Shown: positions 44,408-55,834, counted from the stretch's first letter. The stretch is DNA of 64,000 nucleotides from Pinus tabuliformis (GCA_031772625.1 CM062816.1:1672796078-1672860077), one strand, 5' to 3'. Numbers and translations are program-made. The notes: generated from the sequence alone by a model not told the origin.

Positions 44408-45709
44408 CTACTGTATTCTGTTGCATTCTTCTTGAGGCAATGAATCTATTTCTCCGTTGGTTCCCTGCATCAAGAATCCTTCTAGATCCAGGTTTTCCTT
44501 GTCGAGAATTTCTTGTAGTTCATGATCTTCCATATTTGTTTCACTTTGGGTCATTTCCTGGTCCATCTCCATTTCTGTTTCACTTATCATCGCCTCTTTT
44601 TGAGAACCAATATCTTGAGATTGTTTGTTGTCCTCTTCTTTCTCTTTTTCATTAGTACCTTCCTCCTGATATTGGTTCTCTCTTGTGATTTCTTCATTCT
44701 CTTCCAGCACTTGAAACTTGTTCTGACTGACCTTCTGCCCCTCGTTATGTTGTTGCTTTAGCCCCTTTTTTCCTCCTTTTCCTCTACTTGCCACTTTCTG
44801 AAAGCTTTCTGTGTCCTTCGTTGTATTAAGTTTACCTTTGTTGTCTGCTTTACTGAGAGGGCAGTCTCTGAACAGATGTCCATGTTCATGGCATCTACGG
44901 CATCTGAAAGGGATATGCTCGTAGTCCACTGTCTGCACCCACTCCTCATCAAAAACTTCCAGGATAACTTCATCCAGAAGCGCTCCTGATAGATCCATTT
45001 CCACACATATCCTTGCAAAGGAGGTATATTTTCCTCTTCTTGTGGCTTCAAAAGCTTTGACAAAACGTCCTAGTTTATTGCCAATGGCAGCTAGCGATTT
45101 AGTTTGCCAATAATCAAGAGGTAGAGAATAGAGCCTTACCCAAACTGGAACCGAAGAGAAAGTCTCCCGCTCTGGGACAAAGTTCATCCTCCATGGCCTC
45201 ATATAGAGACCGGCTGCTGCAAAAAAGTAGGGTCCTCCTTCGAATATTCTGTCTTTATCTTCGATGTTTGAGAACACCACTGTGAAGAATCCCTTTGACC
45301 CAAGATGTAGGTCAATGCTTCCTTTGGGTTTCCAGTGATACTTGATCCACGTCTGTAAAGATTTTTCAGTGGGCCATAGTCCCATGAATTTACAGATAAT
45401 GGCGTAGGTCCCCATGTGTTCCCTGTGCGCCTGCAGAGCAGGATCATTTAATATTACTCTAGGAGTGATTTCTGCTTTTGGTTTGCAAGGTCCTTTTTGT
45501 TTTTTGTCTCTTGAACCCTGACTTTTGTCTTCTTCCTCTTTGTCCTTTGTGCTGTTGTTTTCCTTGGTTTTGGTCCCATCTGTTTCCTTTTCATTATCCC
45601 TGTTCCTTTCATTCGTACAACCTTTGTTGTTCCCCATCGGTGATTTACTTCTGCTGGCAACAACATCTTTGTAGGAGGGAGCCGAGCTCCCTCCTCTGCC
45701 GCCCTCCAT
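44408..45709 (-). CDS. LINE B ORF1 protein, intact (433 aa)
   Basis: RNA-binding chaperone of a plant L1 element, acting with ORF2p in the ribonucleoprotein. The N-terminus (residues 20-80) is rich in Lys/Glu/Asn; residues about 95-215 form a DUF4283-like domain (GTYAIICKFMGLWPTEKSLQ, PVWVRLYSLPLDYW); a zinc knuckle C-x2-C-x4-H-x4-C lies at Cys270, Cys273, His278, Cys283 (CRRCHEHGHLFRDC). The tail is acidic and Gln/Glu-rich. ATG at 45709 is the first in frame and lies just after the tRNA-like head. It is the only uninterrupted element protein in the window, although no working ORF2 accompanies it. Confidence 0.92.
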   Translation of the reverse strand: MEGGRGGSSAPSYKDVVASRSKSPMGNNKGCTNERNRDNEKETDGTKTKENNSTKDKEEEDKSQGSRDKKQKGPCKPKAEITPRVILNDPALQAHREHMGTYAIICKFMGLWPTEKSLQTWIKYHWKPKGSIDLHLGSKGFFTVVFSNIEDKDRIFEGGPYFFAAAGLYMRPWRMNFVPERETFSSVPVWVRLYSLPLDYWQTKSLAAIGNKLGRFVKAFEATRRGKYTSFARICVEMDLSGALLDEVILEVFDEEWVQTVDYEHIPFRCRRCHEHGHLFRDCPLSKADNKGKLNTTKDTESFQKVASRGKGGKKGLKQQHNEGQKVSQNKFQVLEENEEITRENQYQEEGTNEKEKEEDNKQSQDIGSQKEAMISETEMEMDQEMTQSETNMEDHELQEILDKENLDLEGFLMQGTNGEIDSLPQEECNRIQ

Positions 45710-45778
45710 TAGAGACGAACCCTGTTGTTTTCTGTAACCCTAGTCGCTTTGGCTCTCTCGCATTTTTTCGTCCTTTGT

Positions 45779-45916
45779 AAAAAAATCCAAAAGGTGAGCG
45801 GGTTTGGCCTAGTTAAGCATCCCCACGACTAGTCCACCCCCTCGCTCGGGTTCGAGCACAAGACCTAACCGTCATGATGAGTGCGACTTTACCAACCAGC
45901 CGCCTCCGTCGACCTT
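45779..45916 (-). mobile_element. tRNA-like SINE head at the 5' boundary of LINE B
   Basis: On the minus strand, GGCTGGTTGGTAAAGTCGC (45883-45901) resembles a pol III A box and GCTCGAACCCGAG (45845-45857) a B box, spaced as in tRNA-derived SINEs; a T-run (45779-45785) follows at about 138 bases. It lies between the target duplication and the LINE leader. It may be an Au-like SINE joined to the LINE or the LINE's own promoter. Confidence 0.6.
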
Positions 45917-45934
45917 TTCAGTAACGGCTATATT
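45917..45934. repeat. target site duplication of LINE B (right copy)
   Basis: ttcagtaacggctatatt, one change from 39101-39118. Confidence 0.92.
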
Positions 45935-46140
45935 AAACGGCTAGTTTTTGAAAAATCTATTTAAATAATGATATTAGTTTATTAATTTATTAAAAATATT
46001 AATATGTAACAGTCATATTGAACAACTAGTTTTTGAAAAATAATATTTAAATTTTGATATTAGTTTATTACTTTATTAAAAACAAATATTAATAAGTAAC
46101 TGATATATTAAACATCTATTTCTGAGAAGTAATATTAAAA
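45921..46140. repeat. degenerate ~85-bp tandem array
   Basis: Units begin gtaac at 45921, 46006 and 46096 and share tatattaaac, ctagtttttgaaaaat, atttaaat and gatattagtttatta. LINE B landed in this array; further units lie at 39039-39118. Confidence 0.85.
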
Positions 46141-46335
46141 ATAAAAAACTTTAAAGAAGTTGAGTCAAAAATTATAAAAACGAGTCAAGATCCTAATCGA
46201 GACAAGATCATTTGATAAATAATTAATGGAAATAAAATAAACTAAATTAAAAATAATTAATGAAAAAATAAATAAAATAAAACAAAAATATACACAAGTC
46301 AGAAGAAATATAAAATAAATAGATAAATAAAAATG

Positions 46336-46337
<2 letters not shown>

Positions 46338-46389
<52 letters not shown>
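46338..46389. repeat. (TA)n microsatellite
   Basis: About 52 uninterrupted bases of AT dinucleotide. ORFs with poly(Tyr-Ile) across it are artefacts. Confidence 0.97.
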
Positions 46390-46391
<2 letters not shown>

Positions 46392-46799
46392 AAAGAAAAG
46401 TAATCAATAAATAAATCTGGGTGAACAATAAAATATGGGCTCAGGCCCATTAAACAAATAAAAAAAATACTAAAAGGAGTTAAGAACAAACAGGATGATA
46501 AAATACATAAAAAACACGAAGGATCAAGAAAATAAACTCTAATGAAGAATAAATCAACAACAAATACTGTAAAAAGGACGCTAATACCTACATAGATAAA
46601 CAAACAAACAAAATAAATCCAATAAAGAAGCCTAAAAAACTAGGATGACAAGACTTGGACCCAACTTCTACTAATATTCCAACCATCATCTCTATTCAAA
46701 TTATTGGGTCTTTTTTCAATTTATAGGGCCTTCCTCAATTTACGATGATGGAAATGACCAACCCTTGCAACGACTTGGGCCTCCTCAATGCAGATTTCT

Positions 46800-46987
46800 A
46801 CCGAAAGACTTTGCTTAATTCATTATGGATCACAGAAGCTTGAATACAGAAAATAATATATTCTTTGTTTTAACAAAGAATATATTAATTAAAACAGTAA
46901 AAACACTAATCTACATATAACATATCAATCATAAAGATCTCTATCTTCAATAAAATAATATTAATAATCTTGATATTAATAATGTCA
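46800..46987 (-). repeat. right arm of the long inverted repeat
   Basis: Reverse complement of 38779-38916, interrupted by about 55 bases (46826-46880) that include half of a palindrome. Confidence 0.88.
46855..46886. repeat. 32-bp palindrome
   Basis: aatatattctttgtt and aacaaagaatatatt face each other around tt; only the centre fails to pair. Confidence 0.95.
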
Positions 46988-49339
46988 CGTCTATTTACCC
47001 ACTCCACATAACTTCAATATTTATTCTCTTCTTTCAATTCCATATTTTAAATAATGATATGTCCTCCACTTCAAGGATTCAACAATGGGCACGCGAATTC
47101 AATAATGAACTGTCCTTTCTTGCCCGGAATCATAAAATAAGATATTGAACCAAGATTTTAATCTGTGTATTCACATTTGGAACTTGTAATTGGACATCCA
47201 TCTTTTATGATAGGATAATCTTATCCCATTGCGCTCCCAAGTCCAACTGCTTATAAGTTTTGAACACAAGACTTTGAGTTCGGTGAGACTTCATTTCCAC
47301 AACCATTTCCATTGCTTATAAGTTGTTGAGTACGAATGACTCTAGACGTTGTCAAGTCAAGTTGCTTCACATCAAACATCACATTACTGTACCAACTATA
47401 AACCGTCAGCGTACTTTATGGGTCCTCAACTTACTTTATTAAATAAGTCTAATATATGGACCACATTTTATGATAAGACATTTTTACTTTTTGGCTCATT
47501 AATCCATGCATTGAGCAATAACATATTCATTTTTATAGCCATTAAAATTACACAAAAATAAATTAAAATAATATCAAAAAATAATAAATTTCAATATATA
47601 AAGTTAAACTATGGAAAATTGAAAAATCTTTTAAATCAACCCTAAAGTAACATGAGTTTGACCATAAACTAAATGAAATATCCTCTGCCTACTGCAAGGA
47701 TAATGAGAGTTTATTATGGCATAAAATGATCTCACAGTTCAACAACCACTTAAATGAGAGGAGGGACTAACCTTTTATAATTTTCTTTAGTAAGGGCTAG
47801 TTGGACCTCACTTCTCAAAAAAACATTTTTTTACTTGTCAACCACAACCCAAAGACTAAGTATATGCAAAATCAAATAATTTATTACAATGCTTGTTCAC
47901 AAAAGAAAATTTTATTTGATTTGTTTGAGCCTTGGAATTGCAACATTCCCCTTGACTTGTCCTCTAAGAGGCAAAACATGGAAAATTGTATCATTAGATT
48001 TCCCAAGCTTCTCCTTAAGATGATTGAACAACTCCTTGAGTTGGTTCAACTTGACTTTCTTAGCTCAAATTGATCCTTAGAAACTCGGCTTGGTCCATTG
48101 AAGTTTTATTTGGTGATAGACAAGTTTATTTGACTTTGCTATGGCTATGCTTTGTCCACACAATGGTCCAACGGTCCATTTGAATCATTAACAACCTCAA
48201 CATCCCCTTCTTTGACCTCCAAAAATGAGTAAAAGTGGGTTGATTTGACAGCTAGATCTCTGATGCATTAAAGATCTTTTAACCAAAAAACTTGACTAAA
48301 CACTAAATCATGGACCATCTTTGATGTTCCAGTAACCCCAACGACTAGATTAACCTTTGCACCATCATATTTTACCTCCAAGTGGAATTTAATGGGGATG
48401 TCACTATCCAATAACTATGTATCTCCAACACCCTAGGGAATTTGAGGTTTCTACCAACTAGGTTTTGTCCAACCAATTTTGTAGATAGATTTTGATGTGA
48501 TGCATGTATCATTTGATTAAGATTTAACCCTAATTTTCCACTTGGAAGCCCCACATTTTACTAGAACACCCTTGACTTCCCCTTTCTGATTAATTCCTTC
48601 ATATTTTGTAAAAATTTCCATGTGGCATGCCATCTACATTTTATTTTGGGGAATCTAAGACTAAGTTGACTTTCTACCTTCTGGGACCAAGTGCATTGGG
48701 AAATGTCTACCACCTTAGGAGACACAGATAGGTGGAAATTGTGAGATTGTCATGTTGAGAGCTAGCTAATGAATACCACGTCAAGGCCAGGATGCATACA
48801 AACCCTATGACACAGACCATGTTGTAAGACATAGGTGCCCATGACATGGGCTAGATTGGACCCTACAATTGTGATCACCCCTACATAATTAGATCTTCCC
48901 ATAAACCATGAGTCCCAATATGATTCAATCCAAGTCCTCTAATCCTTTATGGGACAAAAGGAGTTAAGAGTGGGAACCAAAGCAGTCGGCCATGGCTGAC
49001 TATAATAAGCTTAGGACATCTTAATACAAAGGCTCACATGACCTTTACAAGGCTTAACTTGCATCCTTGGGCTTATAATGGTGTTATGCAAAGCAACAAA
49101 TAAAAACTTTGTGTATCTTTGTTGAATTGAGGGGTAACACAAACCATCGCCTATTTACCAAATAATTATTTTCAATTTTTAAACAAACCTATAGTTTAAA
49201 AGGATTGCACTATAAGGATTGTATCTAACGTTGTGGAAAGAAAACAAATTCAAATAATGGAAGAACCTATTTTTTTCTAATATCACACATGAATTCTACA
49301 ATCAAAGGGTTCAAAATAAACTGATTTTTTATTGTGCAT
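46988..49339. other. AT-rich unassigned interval
   Basis: No recognised gene. A 90-codon + strand ORF (47801-48073) has unremarkable composition and no motif; I do not call it. No repeat partner seen. Confidence 0.4.
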
Positions 49340-49344
49340 CAAGG

Positions 49345-49790
49345 ACAGTAGAGGATCTAGTCATGCATAAACTCTCTTCCTATGATACTATTATTTGTGA
49401 AAGCTCATAATTTTTTAATCTAGAAAGATTAATACTATCATTTAGTAAATGCTCATGAATTTTAAATATAGCAACGAATTTATGTTGTCAATGAATTTGT
49501 AGTACCTCTTTGAAAGTCAAGGATAGAAGTAGAAAATCCAATCACCCATAAACCCTCTAGCTATTATACAATTGTTTGTTAGATACTCATAGATATTTAA
49601 ATCTGGTTAAATCTAGCAAGGAATTGTGTTTGTCTATGAATTTGTAATACCTCTTTGTGAATCAAAGATAAAAGTAGAAAATCCAATCATGCATAAGGCC
49701 TCTACCTATTATATTATTGCATGTTAAATGCCCATAGGTTTTAAATCTGATGAGGAATATCTTCATCAATGAATGTATGATATTACACAC
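49345..49790. repeat. three-unit degenerate ~145-bp tandem repeat
   Basis: gaatttgtagtacctctttg (49493) and gaatttgtaatacctctttg (49638) start two units that share gaaaatccaatca, cataa, cctct and tttaaatctg; a more diverged unit precedes from about 49345. Confidence 0.8.
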
Positions 49791-50261
49791 CTTTTCCTTG
49801 GGATGTTGATACATTTATACTTGAATATTATCAAGGATATCATAATCTAAATACTAATAAATTTCATTCTAGATGTACTAGGTATAGTTATTTCTTAATG
49901 GTTTAGAAAATGGGACAAAGTTAGCATGAAAGTATTAAATAGAGTAAGCTTAATTGATAAAAGATAAAGAAGGATACCATTATATGCTATGTTAGGTTCC
50001 AGAAGGGTTTGCATCATATCATGGGCATGCCCAAAGGGTGTGAAAGTAACGAACAATTAGAAGTTTGATTTAGCTTACTAAGATGGCTACCTTGAGGGTT
50101 ATGCATTAACTTGCTAGGAGTTAGATTTCCATAAGACCAAAGATTTTAGTGAAATTCCAGATAGAAAAACTAACAATAAAAAAATATGAATGTTACTTAT
50201 TCCCTCTCAAATATAATAAATCCACGTTAACATTTGTAGTGAATAGCCCTTGCTTAATACT

Positions 50262-50464
50262 TGATGACATAATTTCTCTTCCAAAACATATACTAAATGA
50301 TGATTAATTGATAGAACAATAGTAAAATGATGTTATAATGAGCCTCATGATGATCTACTTATATACATTGGATGGTCACAAGGTGAAGGGGTTTGTGCCA
50401 TTTGAATTTTGATTAAAATAATTACATTATTATTTACTATATTTTTATTATTAAGTTCATAACA
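50262..50464 (-). repeat. 3' LTR of the short gypsy element
   Basis: 203 bp, alignable with 52275-52454 at moderate identity. Confidence 0.75.
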
Positions 50465-50759
50465 TTGCCACCTTAGACTTAAAGAATGCTTTCTTCAAAA
50501 AACATAGTAAATCAGATTCTCTATAGTTGAGCACGTTGCTATAGTGTAATGAAATTTTTTTAAGGGGTTTTATTTCATTCATGCTTTGAATGTTGGTGAG
50601 GTTCATTTGTATTATTTGCATCATACTTTAAAGTCTTTTTATTTGATTGTTTAACACCAAAGAATTATCCTTCCTAGCAATATGTTTCCCTTGCTTCAAT
50701 TGTTGTATGTTTGATTGAGTTTCTTGCCCCCTTTTATTAATTGTAATTGGTGCTTATTG

Positions 50760-51240
50760 AGAGTGGAACCTCTAAATCCATATGATTTCTAGTATTGAAT
50801 TTGCCAGTTAATCTCCATGAATTATTCGTCAATGTTGGTGGTATAATTTCCCAACTGCATCAACCATTCCGCGTCTAACACCATATCCATATGTTCAAGT
50901 AGTAGATCATAGAGCTCTTTTTGTAGCTCTAGTTCCTGTATTGAATTGAGACTTTATGGCATCTTCCTATTGCTTTGACCTTTTGTCCATTAGCGGCCAT
51001 AACAATGAGTTCCTTGTTGGGGTACTCTAAAAGTTTTAGTTGTTTAGCAACAATAATGTTTATACAATTATGAATACTACAGGAATTTAAAAGTATTGTT
51101 ACATTTCTATCTTTTATGAATCCTTTAAGCTTCAAAGTTTTAGGTTGTGGTTTCCATTTTGTGGTTTCTACTGGAACTATCGGTTTGATTTCTTCTTTTC
51201 TTGGAGATTGCATTTTTTTCCCTTTCTAAGATGTGGTGTA
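50760..51240 (-). pseudogene. gypsy aspartic protease remnant
   Basis: Minus strand: LKLKGFIKDRNVTILLNSCS then IHNCINIIVAKQL, aligned with LIDSGSTHNFI of retropepsins, so the active-site D-S-G has become N-S-C. VMAANGQKVKAIGRCHKV follows, then, across a stop, MDMVLDAEWLMQLGNYTTN, the matching later core. Inactive. The RT normally following is absent. Confidence 0.82.
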
Positions 51241-52240
51241 ATGTATTTTGCAATTGGTTGTATTTTCTCCTTTAAAATAGTTATCTCTTTGAAGTCCATT
51301 TTCTTTATTTTTATTTTGTTGGGCACATGAGATTGAAGCTACTGATTTTTTTTGCAGTGTTTCATCATAGTCAAAGTCTAAGTTATATGCTACAACAATT
51401 TCGTCCTTTGGTTTCTTGACTTGTACGTGCTTCACATTCACTATTCTATAGTATCATAATGACACGCAATCACAACCCTCCGCTACAGTACAATTTTTCC
51501 CACACTTACTACAATTGTTTTCCTTCTTTTTCTCCTTCTCTAATTGTGATCTTTAGTGGTGTTGTGGTCATCTATTACATTGTAATTGATTGTCTTCTTT
51601 GAGATCCAAAAGCTTCCTGATATTGGGTATTGAGCTTCTATTCAATTATCTTTGTCACGCTTCTAGCTTCAACCAAATTCCCAGGTCTTGATAATCTTAG
51701 CTTCTTGTAAATAATAGTTTCTAATCCTAAAATATACAATTTTAGTATTTGATTCTATGTTAAATTTAGGAATCTAGCCAAGTAGCACTTCCCATTGATG
51801 GGTATATTCATTAATTGTTTATGTTTAATGTAAATGAGTGAACCCAGTAAAGGGTGTCATCTTATTCATTGTCATGAAATTTTTTTAGAAGATCTTCCGT
51901 GAACATTTAATAATTAATAGATCAAGCACTTGTTTTCTTTCACCACTAGTTGACCCAATCAAAAACATTACTTTTTAAGTATAGATAATATATTGATATT
52001 TTTTTAGCTCATTACCAAGTTGTTTCATAGCAAAAAAGTCTTCCAATGTCTTAATCCATATGATAGCTTTTTTATCATCCAATCCATCATATTTAGGAAT
52101 GTCAATTTTGATTTTATTTAGAAAACCCATGTTATCTTGATATCTCTAGTAATTAGAGTCAAACGAATTTGGATTTCATGGTAGTATATATTGCATATTG
52201 TACAAATGTGGCTATGTCAACAACTAATAGTGGGGCCAAG
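51241..52240 (-). pseudogene. gypsy gag remnant with zinc knuckle
   Basis: Minus strand: IDIPKYDGLDDKKAIIWIKT and LEDFFAMKQLGNEL (capsid start near 52100), and near 51480-51515 CSKCGKNCTVAEGCD, a CCHC knuckle in which the His is lost. DEIVVAYNLDFDYDETLQKK bridges to the protease. Many stops. Confidence 0.75.
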
Positions 52241-52242
52241 AG

Positions 52243-52262
52243 TGCACTTGCTTTGATACCAA
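52243..52262 (-). other. primer binding site of the short gypsy element
   Basis: TTGGTATCAAAGCAAGTGC on the minus strand, close to TGGTATCAGAGC (initiator Met tRNA type), 12 bases from the LTR edge. Confidence 0.7.
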
Positions 52263-52274
52263 TATAGTAAACAA

Positions 52275-52454
52275 TGGTGACATAAATTCTCTACAAAAAT
52301 ATATATTGAGTAATCATTGATTGATAGAATGATAAGAAAATAATGTTACAATGAGTCTTGTGATGGTATACTAGTCACAAGGTGAAGGTATATGTGCCCC
52401 TTGACTTTTCATTAAACTTATTACATTATATTATTTATTACTATGTGTATAACA
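52275..52454 (-). repeat. 5' LTR of the short gypsy element
   Basis: 180 bp, partner of 50262-50464. Confidence 0.75.
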
Positions 52455-53878
52455 ACATTCTCTCCAATATGTTATAGCCTCAATATTTCTTTTGACTAGG
52501 ACAATATCCTCCTAATAATGAAATGATAAATTTTATATATTGTAAATTTTAAATATTTTAAAAGTATATGTTTGAAGAAAATATTGTATGAATTTCCATA
52601 ATTGAAACTACAAAAACCTTGTAACAAAAACAATTTTTTATTGGCTTTTCCTGTGTATAATTATAATATTTTGCTTGTGAGAGGGTGAATATGTATCAAA
52701 ATTAGTGATAAAAATATATAAAATTCATTTTATAATTACATAACAATACTTGGGCGTCGCATGGTATGAAGACCATCCTCATAATGCCCGTGTGCTCTCA
52801 TCCTTCAACCCATTGACACATAACAACATGTGCAACAAGAAAGAAAAAGTACTCCATAGACTTTAATTAACTTGGTTTCAATCCAATTATATAGAGAGAT
52901 TTGATTTTATAATAATCTTATGAAAAGAAAACAACTAGATATAACTTTATAGATCCAATGAAGGAAAGCAATGACATCTAGCTTTATAGTTTGTGTATAT
53001 CACATCCTCGAAGACACAAACATGATAGTGGCATCCTTGTTTGAATGTGTTTTTTATTCGATTAAAAAACTTCACAATCATTGACCGAAGGTAACATGCT
53101 TGCCATAATAACCAAATATGCTCCTCCAAATGCTTTTTATAAGCTTAATTCCATGGGTAGAGTCCTTCCACAAGGACCAATCATGCAAGTTTATAGTCTA
53201 TTGCATGCAAAGTGAATGGAATCATAACAAATTGGATGGATATCTAATGCTCATTAAGGTAGTGATAACTTAATAGGTGGCTTGGTGGTAGTGATTACTA
53301 GTTTTAGTTTTCTAAATATGAGATGTAACCCTTAAAGTATTGATAGAAAATTTTCTTTATTTAAAAAAAATCATCCACTATTTCACTGTTTTATTTGAAA
53401 GCAAATAAATTGCTATGCATTTTTCCATCTTTTTAGAATGGTCATTCTTCTTAAAATTTGTGAACATTGGAAGATGAATTTTAATCAATACCATAATTTT
53501 AATCATTGCATTTTCCATTCATTGACTTGGTGCAACTAGGCTCAATTGTGCTAGTTGGTGTTCTTTTTGTAATGACTTCAAAGAGGGTCTTCAAGGACCC
53601 TGGTTTCCCTATGCCTCAAAATACATATTTTGAGAGAGTGTATTTGATCAAAATTGCTAGAATATGTTGAAAATTAATACATTTGAGAAAAAATTCCATT
53701 TTGGCATGATTATAGGAAACACACTGGTATTTCTTTGAAATATGTGACTCTATAGGGGTATTTCTTTGATAGATTGACCCTATTTTTCTACATCATGGTT
53801 ATGTATTCCTTGAACACAATTCAAAAAAAATCAAATTCCATTTTGGACACTTCTATGAGCCCCAAGTATGCATGTGAT
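52455..53878. other. AT-rich unassigned interval
   Basis: Only short ORFs without motifs; no repeat partner in the window. Confidence 0.4.
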
Positions 53879-55834
53879 TGTTGGAAATAATACTGATAAG
53901 TGGGTGAATCAGTATTTACAATTTAATAATTTTTCGTTTCCCAATCAAATTTATATACGCTACTTCAGTGAAGTGAACTTGCATGTACACGCTACTGTGA
54001 TTAAAGAAACCAACGTATACCCAAAGAACTTATGATTTAGCCAATTTATCATGTGTTGATCTTTGATCAGTGTATCAATATCTTATTATACAGTAACTAT
54101 GTGCAATAATAACATAATAAACCATCACACATAAGCAAAACACATGAACACCAAGATTTAAGGTGGAAACCCAACGCTGGAGAAAAACCACATGTTGTTG
54201 TCGTCTCTGTCTTTTAATATAAAGAAAATCTATTTATAATCTTGTACTGGTGTAGACTCATACCAATATGCAGGCACCCACCTGCAAAAGGCTACAACCT
54301 TTCTCGTTCTCTAGCTTCTACGGGAAGTGAGCTACAACCCCCTAGCTCTTGTACTAGCCGATATGTTTACTAGTATGTAGGTGTTGGCCTATAGAAGGCT
54401 ACGACCTTCTCGCTTCCTCCAGGGACCACATTTCATTAATTTTCAAACTGGATGCCCCTGGTACACAACAACACAATATGAAGGCCTCGTTTCATCAAAT
54501 TTTCACACTGGACCCATCAGAAACTTTGAAACTCAAACTTCATCAACCAATAATAAGTTAATCTAAACAGTCATATCATTGTCCCAGAATACTGTGCTGA
54601 ACCCAGAAACCTACATCATCATTCTGAACCAGCTGCAACCTCAAAAATCATACATCATAATGCACATGCTACTTTATTAAACCCAACCTGTGTCTATACG
54701 CTACTTCCTTTAACAAAACCTGCGTATACCTTCGAAACTACTGAAAAATAAAACTTTTGAATCAAATATGTACCAACGAGTAATATTTTGAACATCTACT
54801 GTCAAATTACAGAGATCTATACAGTCAGCAATAAATATCACCATTCTCACTTAATAAATCAATCAATCAGACTCAATCTCCTTACGCATTCAGTTCTACT
54901 TTTAGATCTAAGAAGACATCATTGACAGACAGCAGTAAACCAACAACATTGATCAGATAGATTAGTCATTTTTGAATAACAGGCTTTTCTTTTGTATACG
55001 CTACTTGGAAGCTTCGAACCAGCATGTATACGCGCCTTCACCAAGGCGAACCAACGTATATATCTGCAAATACTAACTTACAACTTCGCTGCTATTCCAG
55101 ATTTTAGACATACCCAGATCATGACATTTAAAGAATAAAACATGTGTAAGCAATCATATCTAGCCCAACCAATATCAGATCATTCAATGATAAGTCATTT
55201 CAGGTCTCATGATCCTGATCCAACATTGAATTCAAGGTGCACACAATATTTCAGATTATATCATAATCATAGCCCCTGCAACATAAAATGTACTTTAGAT
55301 AGAAGTATTCCTGAGAAACCCTTTCACTTGCACACTTGGCCCTTTGATCTTCTCCTCCTTATATAATTTTTGGCCTTTCTCAATACCTCAGACCAAAAAA
55401 AAACATATAACTTGTGGTATTCTTAGACAGGATCAAATAGATGTTACTCCACTCAATATTGTGGGCTAATACCATGGTATTGACCCTTGGTATTCTTTAA
55501 TCTTGAATTTCCTTGATTTTCCAACCCATATGTGCTTTTCCTCTTGTGAAAGTGTGTGCATACATATACGCTCTTTTTGTTCTATGAACCTGCGTGTATA
55601 CACTACTTTGACAAGGTGAACCTGCGTATACAACTTAAACTATCTGAAAACATCCTTTTCCTTCAACTTCTTGATTCTGATCAGTAGACCTTTGTTCCAA
55701 CTTCCTGTTCTTCTGTACCAATGCCCTGTTACCTCTGAATTGACCTGTTACACTGTGAGTTGCCTTTTATCAAATCTGAATTGACCTGTGAGTGAGTTTC
55801 CATCAAGGACAACACTTGTATCATAATGCCAACA
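53879..55834 (-). repeat. copia-3 3' LTR
   Basis: 1956 bp. TATA-like TATATAAGG on the minus strand at 55357-55365. Carries the TATACGCTACTT motif family (53954, 54695, 54995, 55597). Confidence 0.95.
55357..55365 (-). promoter_or_regulatory. TATA-like box in copia-3 LTR
   Basis: TATATAAGG followed by aggagaag on the minus strand; same in the 5' LTR at 62717-62725, which would be the active copy. Confidence 0.55.

Larger units (their letters stand above)
39119..45916 (-). mobile_element. LINE B, full-length L1-type non-LTR retrotransposon
   Basis: Minus strand: a tRNA-like head (45779-45916), 5' leader, intact ORF1 (45709-44408), ORF2 from ATG 44174 with endonuclease, RT and RNase H, a ~0.9-kb 3' region and an A-tail (T-run at 39117-39122 on the + strand). 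The 18-bp duplication surrounds the whole unit including the head. Different family from LINE A by sequence. Confidence 0.93.
50262..52454 (-). mobile_element. short gypsy-type LTR element lacking RT, RNase H and integrase
   Basis: LTRs 50262-50464 and 52275-52454 start TGRTGACATAA and end ATAACA on the + strand and share gatagaa, atgttayaatgagyct, gtcacaaggtgaag and ttattacatta words. A primer site lies beside the right LTR. The 1.8-kb interior holds only gag and protease remnants on the minus strand. Flanks atact and acatt do not match clearly, so the target duplication is decayed or lost. Confidence 0.8.

Noticed and set aside
45845-45901. A genuine tRNA gene
   Set aside because: A- and B-box-like words exist but no full cloverleaf can be drawn and the segment lies within the LINE duplication; a SINE-type head fits better.
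46165-46603. Minus-strand ORFs with long Tyr-Ile repeats
   Set aside because: Produced by the (TA)n microsatellite at 46338-46389 and AT-rich flanks.
47801-48073. 90-codon + strand ORF as a gene
   Set aside because: No domain, no supporting context, and a length expected by chance in this much sequence.
49345-49790. CRISPR-like array
   Set aside because: Units are long, diverged and directly abutting with no unique spacers, in a eukaryotic context.
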